A stretch of 64,000 nucleotides of DNA from Oleidesulfovibrio sp047973035 (GTDB taxonomy: Bacteria > Desulfobacterota > Desulfovibrionia > Desulfovibrionales > Desulfovibrionaceae), in the NCBI RefSeq assembly GCF_047973035.1, contig NZ_JBKEBF010000005.1, positions 16,889 through 80,888 of the forward strand, read 5' to 3'. The notes under the pieces were generated by a model. The model made no database searches, had not been told where the DNA came from, and saw only the letters and a program-made list of their open reading frames with translations. Below, in pieces: positions 7,277-15,096 of the stretch (its first letter is position 1; every line of letters starts with the position of its first letter). The position numbers and the translations under genes are program-made.

Positions 7277-7807
7277 TTATTCCCACTTATGCTGGCGGAT
7301 GAGGCGCCTTTCCTGATCAAAAACAAAAGCGATAACCTGCTCAAGGTCATTATCGTGTATGGCGGTGAACTCCAGCGCGTATTCGCTTGTAGAGTTTTCA
7401 GAAGGGAGCTGGCTTTCCCTTGTGATGCGACCGATGGCAGAAGCTACTATCAGCGGATATTGCCGCAAAAAAAGAACTATTTCCACATAAGAGTTTTCAG
7501 AAATCTTATCTGATGCAGTAAAGCGGAGCCCCGCGCCGCTGATTTCCGTTCCGCGAAGCTTGTGGGGAAAGTCTTCCTGCAGAGTGTCCTTCTGCATCTG
7601 ACCCAGAATTGCATCCAGCTTAGCATCCATGCTGGCCAGAAACTGCACCATAGCCTCCGGCAGCTTTGCTTGCTGCAGAGCTTGTTCTACATCTTTGATA
7701 TTGGTGCGCGACCAGCCGGAGTACATCGGCTGGTCGTCACCGGAAGATAATATCCGGAAGCGGCCGGAAATACTGGCCGCTACGCGGGAATAAGCTCGTT
7801 TTTCCAT
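7277..7807 (-). CDS. PilZ-domain protein, probable c-di-GMP receptor
   Basis: 176 residues. The c-di-GMP motif RxxxR is R4-AYS-R8; the second motif reads E88-I-S90-G-A-G93, with Glu where Asp/Asn is usual. About 80 residues separate the motifs, more than in the compact PilZ fold, and include a helical stretch (VQFLASMDAKLDAILGQM), so this is an extended type. It sits between an NIL-ferredoxin gene (8 bases upstream) and cheZ (37 bases downstream). Co-location with cheZ suggests c-di-GMP input to motility; that is inference. Confidence 0.82.
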   Translation of the reverse strand: MEKRAYSRVAASISGRFRILSSGDDQPMYSGWSRTNIKDVEQALQQAKLPEAMVQFLASMDAKLDAILGQMQKDTLQEDFPHKLRGTEISGAGLRFTASDKISENSYVEIVLFLRQYPLIVASAIGRITRESQLPSENSTSEYALEFTAIHDNDLEQVIAFVFDQERRLIRQHKWE

Positions 7808-7815
7808 GGGCGAAG

Positions 7816-8256
7816 TTACCAGGGGCCGTTTTCAACTTCAACATGCATGGCGCGCACAGGACAGACCTTGGTGCACAGGCCGCAAGCGGTACAGCGGTCA
7901 GTATCAAACGTTACATTGCGTTCCTGCCAGTTCATACGCAGAGCATCAACAGGACAGATTGCGGTGCACATTCCGCAATGCATACATGAGACTTCATCAC
8001 GGGAGATACGCTGGTCAACCGGAGAAACAGCAATATCGTGTTCCTTCAGGTAGTCGATGGCCTTTTTGCAGTTGTCCTGCGAACCGACCAGCTCAAGTGT
8101 CAGGTAACCTTCCTTACGTGGAGTAATCTGAGCCTTCAGAATATTGAAGGTCAGGTCAAACAGGCGGGTCAGGTTACAGACGACAGGGTCTTTGGACACC
8201 TCCGGCGGAAATGTCAGGTGGATATTTTTTCTGTATTCTTTTTGTGCTTCGCTCAT
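7816..8256 (-). CDS. NIL-domain 2x[4Fe-4S] ferredoxin
   Basis: 146 residues. An N-terminal NIL domain (about 8-80), a small ACT-like fold also found in methionine ABC transporter ATPases, is followed by two ferredoxin motifs: CMHCGMCTAICP (about 91-102) and CTACGLCTKVCP. Each supplies the CxxCxxCxxxCP set for one [4Fe-4S] cluster. Predicted cytoplasmic electron carrier; related proteins are linked to homocysteine/sulfur metabolism in anaerobes, but the partner is not clear here. AAGGACAG supports the start. Confidence 0.87.
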   Translation of the reverse strand: MSEAQKEYRKNIHLTFPPEVSKDPVVCNLTRLFDLTFNILKAQITPRKEGYLTLELVGSQDNCKKAIDYLKEHDIAVSPVDQRISRDEVSCMHCGMCTAICPVDALRMNWQERNVTFDTDRCTACGLCTKVCPVRAMHVEVENGPW

Positions 8257-8282
8257 GGTTCTGTCCTTATAGAGACTCTCTG

Positions 8283-9284
8283 CTACTTTATCTCTTTGAT
8301 AATCGTTTTTGCCCTCTTAGCTTCGGGCGAATCAGGATATTTTTTAATTATTTCTTCAAGTCTGGCTTTGCCTGTTTTGGTTTTGCCAAGCTTGATGAAT
8401 GAAATTCCCTGCTTGAGGATAGCTGGCAGGTACTTGTTGCTTTTGGGAAACTTTGTCACCACATCCTGATAGGCCAGTGCCGCATTGGCGTAGTCTTCCA
8501 TCTGATAATAGCATTCGCCTTGCCAGAAAACTGCATTGGGGACCATGTCATGTTTTGGAAAAGCTGTAGCAAACTCTTTCCATAAGCGCTGTGCAGTTTT
8601 GTAATTGCGCTCTTTAAAAGAGTCTAATGCCTGATCATACAGAAGCTCGGCAGGGTCGGCCTGAGGCGCGGGGACTGCAGTTTCGTTTGTCTGGCCGGGC
8701 TTTTCAAGCTTTGCAGCAGAGGCAGTTGTGTTACCGGGAGTGACTCCGCGCTCTGTAGCAACTGGCAATGTGGTCACAGCTGCCGCTACAGGGTCATTGG
8801 CGGGGATGGCAACGGTGCTGTTGCTCTGCGCCTTAGGCTTGGTTGCATTGGTTGCCGATGCATTTATAGCGGGCAGGGGGGATACAGGTGCTGCAGGCTT
8901 TTTAAGAACTTCAAGATCAAGGCCCAACTCAGATTCTATCTGGCGAAGAGCCAGCTCCATTCTGTCGGAGTCGGCACGAAGCTGTTTAATTTCCTGCACT
9001 GCCTCAGGCAGGCTATTTTCACTGCTGAGCAGGGTGTCCATCTGTCCCTGCAGAACAGCCAGTTCGCCGCGCATTGTTTGTACCTGCGACCACAGGTCAG
9101 CCTGATTGGGTTGAACTGTATCAATCTGGCGGGCTGCATTGTCCAGTTCTTTGGTCAGCGAGTCTACATGGCGCTCTTGCTGTGCAATGCGCATTTCCAG
9201 AAGGTCTAAGTCCTGTTGTTGAACGCAGCCGCCCAGAGCGAGAATTGTTGCGGTTGCGCAAAATGCTTTAGCAAAGTTTTTCAT
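8283..9284 (-). CDS. cpoB: Tol-Pal-associated lipoprotein CpoB/YbgF
   Basis: 333 residues. Signal peptide with lipobox LGGC (Cys20), then a long coiled coil (about 24-115), an Ala/Pro/Thr-rich linker (about 125-215), and C-terminal TPR-like repeats (from ELLYDQALDSFKERNYKTAQ). This is the architecture of YbgF/CpoB, which links Tol-Pal envelope constriction to peptidoglycan synthesis; E. coli CpoB is a soluble periplasmic protein, whereas this one looks lipidated. tol-pal genes are not in the window. AGGAATGA precedes the start. It heads a close-packed run to cheZ. Confidence 0.85.
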   Translation of the reverse strand: MKNFAKAFCATATILALGGCVQQQDLDLLEMRIAQQERHVDSLTKELDNAARQIDTVQPNQADLWSQVQTMRGELAVLQGQMDTLLSSENSLPEAVQEIKQLRADSDRMELALRQIESELGLDLEVLKKPAAPVSPLPAINASATNATKPKAQSNSTVAIPANDPVAAAVTTLPVATERGVTPGNTTASAAKLEKPGQTNETAVPAPQADPAELLYDQALDSFKERNYKTAQRLWKEFATAFPKHDMVPNAVFWQGECYYQMEDYANAALAYQDVVTKFPKSNKYLPAILKQGISFIKLGKTKTGKARLEEIIKKYPDSPEAKRAKTIIKEIK

Positions 9285-9391
9285 CTTTCATTCCTGATCA
9301 GAAGTAACGTTCATTTTAGATAGATTCGATGAATGTACTGTAGCTCATCGCTTTGGGGCAAGTAAGAATTGTTTGCGCGATGAAAAGCAGA

Positions 9392-9901
9392 CTATTCAGG
9401 AGTGTCTGTTTCCGGCACGGTAGATGAAGTTGACAGAGCCGGAGGCGTTTCACTTTTTTCTTGTTGGATATCTACCTGTGAAAAGTCACCGGATGTGGCA
9501 TGGGGCTCCAGCTTGCGCGACAAATTCAATGACAGTCTCTGGATATTAAGCTCAAGCTGTTCTTGTCTGAGCGCTAACTGTGCTGCCTGTTGATGCAGAG
9601 AAAGGCTTTGCTGCTTTGCTTTGCGGCGAACTCTTTCTACGGCCAGCTTTACTTTGCGCAATTGTTCCTGTTGTTCTTTCAGTTCAGCCTGCAAAGCCTG
9701 CCGGCTGTCTTCTTCCTGTTGAAGCATGCGCGAGATTGCTTCGTTCAAACGGGTGGCTTTGTGTGAGGCCACTTCGAGAGAAGCAGTGGTGGAGTCCATG
9801 TAAGACTGCAGATACTGTATATCGCGGTGCTTTACTACGGTGCATCCGCTTGAGAGTAATACAGCGAGACAGAGTACGGACAATGTTTTTTTATTGAACA
9901 T
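9392..9901 (-). CDS. Small coiled-coil lipoprotein
   Basis: 169 residues from the ATG at 9901; upstream in-frame codons lie inside the neighbouring gene and lack signal-peptide character. The signal peptide MFNKKTLSVLCLAVLLSSGC ends in a lipobox with Cys20. Residues about 35-150 are rich in Gln, Glu, Leu and Arg and form an extended coiled coil. The C-terminus is Ser/Thr/Pro-rich. No specific family is recognised. Its start overlaps the end of the PLDc_N gene by 11 bases, implying coupling. Function unknown; an envelope role is likely. Confidence 0.72.
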   Translation of the reverse strand: MFNKKTLSVLCLAVLLSSGCTVVKHRDIQYLQSYMDSTTASLEVASHKATRLNEAISRMLQQEEDSRQALQAELKEQQEQLRKVKLAVERVRRKAKQQSLSLHQQAAQLALRQEQLELNIQRLSLNLSRKLEPHATSGDFSQVDIQQEKSETPPALSTSSTVPETDTPE

Positions 9902-10139
9902 CCTGAACAGCTCTTGGTTTTCTACTGCGACGCCAGCCAAAAATAAGGTACGCCAATCCGCCGATAACAGGAACAAAGACTCCGATACCCATCCATAGCA
10001 GACGTTCTGCCGGTGTGGGAAACTCATTGGAGTACGCATGCCATATGCACCAGAGGTTGGGCACAATAGGAAGTGCCAGCAGCAACATAGTCAGTGCCAG
10101 ATTATCAGCTTGTTGGATCAGGTCAATAATGGGAAGCAT
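9891..10139 (-). CDS. PLDc_N-domain small membrane protein
   Basis: 82 residues with two hydrophobic segments (about 14-34 and 48-67) and a basic C-terminus (RRSRKPR). The core WCIWHAYSNEF...GVFVPVIGGLAYLIFG matches the phospholipase-D-nuclease N-terminal (PLDc_N) family, a small two-helix module without catalytic residues. GGAGAA precedes the ATG. It lies between lspA and a lipoprotein gene. Role unknown. Confidence 0.8.
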   Translation of the reverse strand: MLPIIDLIQQADNLALTMLLLALPIVPNLWCIWHAYSNEFPTPAERLLWMGIGVFVPVIGGLAYLIFGWRRSRKPRAVQDVQ

Positions 10140-10163
10140 CGCAGAGTTCTCCGTCCGGCTTTG

Positions 10164-10634
10164 CTATTTTTGTTTGTACACAGCAAGACAGACAAACATG
10201 GCGCCGAGGCATATGCCTATGTCTGCCACGTTGAACGCAGGCCAATGATAGTCGCCGATATAAAAATCCAGAAAATCGATGACGGCCCTGATGCGGATTC
10301 TGTCGATCAGGTTGCCGATTGCTCCACCCATGATCAAGCCAAAGCCTGTGAAAAGGTATTTATTACTCTTGGCGGAACGTGTCATCAGGATAATAGCAAT
10401 TACTGCAGTGAGTGCTGCTGCAAAAAACAGCCAGAATTGCCATTCAATGTCGCTTCGGTTCAAGAAACCGAATGCAGCTCCCCGGTTACGCACGTTAACA
10501 AGGTCAAAAAAACCAGGAATGACGTTGTAGCCGATAAAGGGGGGAATGTTGGATGCCGCCCACAGTTTTGTCCACTGGTCAATGGCTATAACCAAGGCTG
10601 CGATGGAATACACTGCAAAAAAACGCGGACGCAT
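10164..10634 (-). CDS. lspA: Lipoprotein signal peptidase (signal peptidase II)
   Basis: 156-residue inner-membrane aspartyl protease that removes signal peptides from diacylglyceryl-prolipoproteins. Four hydrophobic helices. Conserved blocks: DQWTK (19-23), NRGAAFG (50-56), GNLIDRIR (107-114) with catalytic Asp111, and PAFNVADIGI (132-141) with catalytic Asp138. It directly follows ileS, a pairing common in bacteria. AAGGATA precedes the start. A 12-bp palindrome lies between the two genes. Confidence 0.96.
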   Translation of the reverse strand: MRPRFFAVYSIAALVIAIDQWTKLWAASNIPPFIGYNVIPGFFDLVNVRNRGAAFGFLNRSDIEWQFWLFFAAALTAVIAIILMTRSAKSNKYLFTGFGLIMGGAIGNLIDRIRIRAVIDFLDFYIGDYHWPAFNVADIGICLGAMFVCLAVYKQK

Positions 10635-10654
10635 GGGCTATCCTTTACTGGTAA

Positions 10655-10681
10655 TGTTCGGGCCCGCTATGCGGGCCCGAA
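10655..10681. repeat. Intercistronic hairpin between ileS and lspA
   Basis: GTTCGGGCCCGC-TAT-GCGGGCCCGAAC is a perfect 12-bp stem with a 3-base loop. No T tract follows on the minus strand, so it is more likely an RNA processing or stability element than a terminator. Confidence 0.7.
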
Positions 10682-10691
10682 CAATGATGTT

Positions 10692-13496
10692 TTAGGCGGT
10701 AAGGACTCCGGTGCAACGCGGGCACAGAGTCGGGTGTTCGGAGTTGGTGCCCAACTCCTCGCTCCAGATCCAGCAGCGTTCGCATTTGGCTCCCGGAGCT
10801 TTTGCAATGCTGATCCGCAGACCTTCGAGCTCTTCGGATGCATACGCATCTGCGGGCGCCTGTGCAAGTTCTGCAACACTGACTTTGGATACAATGAAGC
10901 AGGAACGCAGGTCTGCACCGCTGGCCTTCAGGCTGTCGGCAAGCTTTTCGTCAACATGCAGAGTTACATGGGCATCCAGAGGATGGCCGATTTCGCCGGA
11001 CTTGCGCACAGGTTCCATGGCCTTGGTTACTTCTGCCCGTACTTCGAGGAACGTTGTCCAGTGTGCTCTTTGTTTGTCGCTCAGGCTCAGAGCCGGAATG
11101 TCCGCTTCGCGCAGAGCGAAAACCGTAGAAGCCTCGGGGCGAAGTGATTCAGGAATGTACGAAAACACTTCTTCAGCAGTGAAGCTGAGTACAGGTGCCA
11201 TGTCGCGCACAAGCAACAGCAGAATGTGGTAAATCGCAGTCTGCGCGGAACGGCGTTCTCTGGAATCAGCTTTGGACGAGTAGAGTCTGTCCTTGAGAAT
11301 ATCAAGGTAGAATGCAGACAGGTCGCTGACGCAAAGGTTGTGCAGTGTGTGGTATACCTTATGGAACTCGTAATCCTTGTATGCTGCCTGAACACGGTTG
11401 TGAGCACGCATGGCGATGTCCAGAGCGAAACGGTCAAGCGGCTCAAGTTCTTCAACCGGTAACAGGTCGCCTGCGCTGATGTCTGATAGGTTGCCCAGAA
11501 TGTAGCGGCAGGTGTTACGGATACGGCGGTATGCATCCACCAGACGGCTGAGAATTTCTTCAGAGATACGCACATCTTCGCGGTAGTCAGCAGAAGAAAC
11601 CCACATACGCAGGATTTCTGCGCCGTACTTGTCGATGACTTCCTGCGGAGCGATGCCGTTACCGATGGATTTAGACATCTTGCGGCCTTCACCGTCCACA
11701 ACATAACCGTGAGTCAGCACTGCTTTGTAAGGCGGAATGCCACGGGTACCCATGGAAGCCAGCAAAGAGCTGTGGAACCAGCCGCGATGCTGGTCCGAGC
11801 CTTCAAGGTACAGGTCTGCGGGGAATTCGCACTCTTCGCGCTGTTCGACCACGGCAGCAAAGCTGGTGCCGGAGTCAAACCACACGTCCAGAATATCCAT
11901 GCCTTTTTTCCAGTGGTCGCCGCCGCACTTGGGGCACTTCAAACTGGAGGGCACAATCTCGCTGAGGTCTGCTTCAAACCAGTAGTCGCAGCCTGTGGGA
12001 TGTTTTGCAAATTTATCTACAATGCCCATGCCCCATTCAGTATCGAACCATGCTTCGTCGCAGGATTCGCACAGCAGAGCAATGATCGGAACACCCCACA
12101 AGCGCTGACGCGAAATGCACCAGTCGGGGCGGTTTTCGATCATATTAAAGATACGCTCTTCACCCCATGCAGGAATCCAGTCCACGTCATTGCGGATGGC
12201 ATTCAGCGACTTTTTGCGCAGGTCGTTAGCTTCCATGGAGATGAACCACTGCGTGGTTGCGCGGAAGATAACAGGCTGCTTGCAACGCCAGCAATGCGGG
12301 TAGGAGTGGCTGATTTTAGCTTGTGTCAGCAGATTGCCAAGCTCCTGCAGCTTTTCAATTACTTTGGGGTTGGCTTCAAAAATTGTCAGTCCGGCAAAGT
12401 GTTCTACTGAGTCGAGGAAACGGCCTTCGTCGTTCATCGGAGAGTAAATTTCCAGACCATAACGCAGACCCGTTTCATAGTCTTCGCGACCATGACCGGG
12501 AGCGGTGTGAACGCAGCCGGTACCGGAATCAAGGGTAACGTAGTCAGCAAGCACAACAGGGGATTCACGGTCGTAAATAGGGTGGCGGGCCACAAGGCCT
12601 TCCAGCTGTGCACCTTGAATGGTGCGCACTACTTCAACGTTTTCCCAGCCGAAAGTTTTTGCACTGCTTTCCACTAGTTCTGTAGCCAGCACAAAATGTT
12701 CGTCACCGTGTTTTACAACCGCGTATTCAAATTCGGGATGCACAGCGACAGCCATGTTGTCAGGAATGGTCCACGGAGTGGTGGTCCAGATGACAATGGA
12801 AGTGGAAACAGGGTCGGTACCCAGAACTTCTGTTACCTTCGCATCAGGCATGGGGAAGCGGACAAAAATGGAAGGAGAAGTGTGGTCGTGGTATTCCACT
12901 TCTGCTTCTGCCAGTGCGGTTTCACACGAGCAGCACCAGTAAATAGGTTTTTTGCTGCGTACGACTGAACCCTTATCCATGAAGCGGACCAGTTCGCGGG
13001 CCGTGGCGGCTTCATAGTCGGGAGTCATGGTGATGTACGGCTTATCCCATTCGCCAAGAACACCCAGCCTTTTAAATTCTTTGCGCTGAATATCAAGGTA
13101 CTTGGTTGCGTACTTACGGCATTCTCGGCGTACGGCATGGGCGGGAATAGTCTTTTTCTTTTCGCCGAGCTGCTGTTCTACTTTGTGCTCGATAGGCAGG
13201 CCATGACAGTCCCAGCCGGGCACATACTGGGCAGAATGGCCCTGCATGTTGCGGGACTTGACGATAATGTCCTTGAGAATCTTATTGAGCGCGTGCCCCA
13301 GATGAATGTTGCCGTTGGCGTAGGGTGGACCATCGTGCAATACGTACGGCTCTTTGCTGGCACCGGTAGAGTACATGACGCGGTAGGCATCAGTTTCTTC
13401 CCAGAGTTTGAGCATCTCAGGCTCTTTCTGGGTCAGGTTTGCCTTCATTGGAAATTTTGTGACAGGCAAATGCAGGGTTTTTTTATAATCGCTCAT
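10692..13496 (-). CDS. ileS: Isoleucyl-tRNA synthetase
   Basis: 934-residue class I aminoacyl-tRNA synthetase charging tRNA-Ile. ATG at 13496 (MSDYKKTLHLPVT) is chosen over an upstream in-frame codon because GGAGGAG lies ten bases before it. HIGH-type motif HLGH at 65-68, KMSKS in GRKMSKSIGNG, an editing domain between them, an anticodon-binding domain, and a C-terminal zinc finger (CERCW...CPRC) typical of bacterial IleS. Followed by a hairpin and lspA. An inverted repeat lies in its leader (13574-13612). Confidence 0.97.
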   Translation of the reverse strand: MSDYKKTLHLPVTKFPMKANLTQKEPEMLKLWEETDAYRVMYSTGASKEPYVLHDGPPYANGNIHLGHALNKILKDIIVKSRNMQGHSAQYVPGWDCHGLPIEHKVEQQLGEKKKTIPAHAVRRECRKYATKYLDIQRKEFKRLGVLGEWDKPYITMTPDYEAATARELVRFMDKGSVVRSKKPIYWCCSCETALAEAEVEYHDHTSPSIFVRFPMPDAKVTEVLGTDPVSTSIVIWTTTPWTIPDNMAVAVHPEFEYAVVKHGDEHFVLATELVESSAKTFGWENVEVVRTIQGAQLEGLVARHPIYDRESPVVLADYVTLDSGTGCVHTAPGHGREDYETGLRYGLEIYSPMNDEGRFLDSVEHFAGLTIFEANPKVIEKLQELGNLLTQAKISHSYPHCWRCKQPVIFRATTQWFISMEANDLRKKSLNAIRNDVDWIPAWGEERIFNMIENRPDWCISRQRLWGVPIIALLCESCDEAWFDTEWGMGIVDKFAKHPTGCDYWFEADLSEIVPSSLKCPKCGGDHWKKGMDILDVWFDSGTSFAAVVEQREECEFPADLYLEGSDQHRGWFHSSLLASMGTRGIPPYKAVLTHGYVVDGEGRKMSKSIGNGIAPQEVIDKYGAEILRMWVSSADYREDVRISEEILSRLVDAYRRIRNTCRYILGNLSDISAGDLLPVEELEPLDRFALDIAMRAHNRVQAAYKDYEFHKVYHTLHNLCVSDLSAFYLDILKDRLYSSKADSRERRSAQTAIYHILLLLVRDMAPVLSFTAEEVFSYIPESLRPEASTVFALREADIPALSLSDKQRAHWTTFLEVRAEVTKAMEPVRKSGEIGHPLDAHVTLHVDEKLADSLKASGADLRSCFIVSKVSVAELAQAPADAYASEELEGLRISIAKAPGAKCERCWIWSEELGTNSEHPTLCPRCTGVLTA

Positions 13497-13573
13497 ATAT
13501 AATATTCTCCTCCGAAGCATCGGATACGGGACGTTGCAAACTCAGAAACATGGTTCAAGCGGCGCGTAAAGTC

Positions 13574-13612
13574 AAGCACGTCAGGTGCCAACCAACGTAT
13601 GCTGACGTGCTT
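13574..13612. repeat. Inverted repeat in the ileS upstream region
   Basis: AAGCACGTCAG and CTGACGTGCTT form a perfect 11-bp inverted repeat separated by 17 bases. On the minus strand it precedes TTGACT, a possible -35 box, about 80 bases before ileS. It could be an operator or a leader hairpin. A T-box leader is not recognisable. Confidence 0.5.
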
Positions 13613-13678
13613 TCAGTCGCGTTAATTGCTTTGGCTGTATGGTGTGGTTGTGTTGGCACGAAGGAGGGGGGGAGAAAG

Positions 13679-14254
13679 CTACTTCGAGCTTACGTGTTGC
13701 AAAAGGGAAAGGGCAGACGGCAACATGTTCTGTGCAATCCGCTTTATTCCTTTTTCATTCGGGTGGATGCCGTCAGGCAGATTAAAGGCAGGAACACCGA
13801 ACACGTCTTGCAGAAAGTGCGGATAGAAAACTGTATTATGCTTTTGTGCCAGTGCGGCGAAAATAGCCTCGTAACTATCCTGATCTTCAACTGATGCAGG
13901 AAAGGGCAACTTCATGCCAGCCAGCAGTACCGGAATACCTTCGGATGTAAGTCTGCTCAGGATAGCATCAAGGTTGTCATGTATTTCTTCAAAATCGATT
14001 CCCATAAAGGCATCGTTAACGCCCAGCTCCACGATGGCAGCATCGGGAGCCGGGTGTCTTGAAAGCCAAGAGGTCATTCGTCGCAGCCCGCCTGCCGTGG
14101 TGTCGCCCGAAAGTCCCAGATTAACTATGTTCACATTATGCCCTTCGACTGTGAGCAGTTCTTCCAGAACATCGGGAAAAGCGCACCCTGACGGTAAGCC
14201 GTACCCTTCGGTCAGGCTGTCGCCAAGTGCCAGTATTGATGCGGGCCGGTACAC
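13679..14254 (-). CDS. SGNH/GDSL-family lipase/arylesterase (TesA-like)
   Basis: 191 residues. Hydrolase of esters or thioesters. GDSL block at 11-14 with nucleophile Ser13, oxyanion Gly in block II, GVND at 78-81, and catalytic Asp160/His163 in DGIHPN. No signal peptide, so it is probably cytoplasmic, unlike periplasmic E. coli TesA. It starts with GTG two bases after the hypC stop, with GGAGG inside the end of hypC, so it is likely translated with the hydrogenase accessory genes, though it has no known role in them. Confidence 0.85.
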   Translation of the reverse strand: MYRPASILALGDSLTEGYGLPSGCAFPDVLEELLTVEGHNVNIVNLGLSGDTTAGGLRRMTSWLSRHPAPDAAIVELGVNDAFMGIDFEEIHDNLDAILSRLTSEGIPVLLAGMKLPFPASVEDQDSYEAIFAALAQKHNTVFYPHFLQDVFGVPAFNLPDGIHPNEKGIKRIAQNMLPSALSLLQHVSSK

Positions 14255-14256
14255 GG

Positions 14257-14508
14257 TTAGAAGCCTCCGGGAGTACCTTCTTCTATGTTGGCCATCTGGC
14301 GCAGCAATCGCAGGCTTTCCTGCGCTTCAAGCGGGTCAAGTTTGCGCAGGGCAAAACCGGCGTGAACAATCAGAAAATCGCCTATGGCCGGAGGCTCTTC
14401 AAGCAGCATAGTGGAAACTGTTACAAAGGTATCACTTTTGCCGACCCGACATTTAGCCATGTCGCCGTCGAGCAGTTCTTCGATTTCTGCAGGAATTGCC
14501 AGACACAT
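14257..14508 (-). CDS. hypC: Hydrogenase maturation chaperone HypC
   Basis: 83 residues from the ATG at 14508, giving the invariant MCLAIP N-terminus with Cys2. HypC binds HypD and carries the Fe(CN)2CO unit to the hydrogenase large-subunit precursor. The core AIGDFLIVHAGFAL is typical. Upstream in-frame codons (to 14550) overlap the protease gene and are not used. It stands next to the hyn maturation protease. Other hyp genes are not in the window. Confidence 0.93.
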   Translation of the reverse strand: MCLAIPAEIEELLDGDMAKCRVGKSDTFVTVSTMLLEEPPAIGDFLIVHAGFALRKLDPLEAQESLRLLRQMANIEEGTPGGF

Positions 14509-14527
14509 ACAGTTTTGCCCCCTCTCG

Positions 14528-15019
14528 TTACAGTTTTGCAGCCCACTCACCGCCCAAGGCAGTGACTTCTTTCAGGACGATGTCACACATGGCAGGCAGT
14601 CGCTCTGCAACAGCCGGTGAAACATCAATGCCCATGGTCTGATAGTCATACGGCTCCATACCTATGACTACAGCTTCGGGCCTGTGACCGGCGATGTCGC
14701 AGTAGATCAGCGTGTCCACCAGATCTGTCTGGTGCATGGAATCGCTGAAACCAAGACTCTTGCGAAGGTCTTCACCGGTAAGACGGTATACTGAGCCGGG
14801 TTCATCTCCACCCAGTACGGCATCGACAACAATCAGTTGATCGCAGCTCATTATGGCATCCATAAGTTTGATGCCCAGTGTGCCGCCATCCATCAGGGTT
14901 ATATTTTCTGCAAATTCATAGCGATCCATCAGGGATTCCACAGCGCGGACTCCCAACCCTTCGTCGGTATACAGAATGTTGCCGACGCCCAAAACGAGTA
15001 TGCGATTTTTCTGATCCAT
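14528..15019 (-). CDS. hynC: [NiFe] hydrogenase maturation endopeptidase (HynC/HyaD type)
   Basis: 163 residues. Removes the C-terminal peptide of the large subunit after Ni insertion. GVGN at 11-14 and the Ni-sensing residues Glu20, Asp66 and His96 correspond to Glu16, Asp62 and His93 of E. coli HybD. It lies downstream of hynA, so the probable substrate is HynA. A terminator (15036-15072) separates it from hynA, so it may depend on read-through or its own promoter. No strong ribosome binding site is seen. Confidence 0.9.
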   Translation of the reverse strand: MDQKNRILVLGVGNILYTDEGLGVRAVESLMDRYEFAENITLMDGGTLGIKLMDAIMSCDQLIVVDAVLGGDEPGSVYRLTGEDLRKSLGFSDSMHQTDLVDTLIYCDIAGHRPEAVVIGMEPYDYQTMGIDVSPAVAERLPAMCDIVLKEVTALGGEWAAKL

Positions 15020-15035
15020 ACGGGTGCACTATAGG

Positions 15036-15072
15036 TAAAAAAGGGAGTCCAGCGCAAGGCCAGACTCCCTCT
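15036..15072 (-). terminator. Terminator after hynA
   Basis: On the minus strand AGGGAGTC and GACTCCCT close a loop of about 13 bases, followed by TTTTTT. It lies between hynA and the maturation protease gene, so downstream accessory genes may be expressed at a lower level. Confidence 0.8.
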
Positions 15073-15096
15073 GTTTTGACAGGTTTGTCTGCAAAA

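Noticed and set aside
13500..13680. T-box riboswitch for ileS
   Set aside because: An inverted repeat exists, but no T-box sequence or antiterminator pair was seen, and T-boxes are rare in this group.
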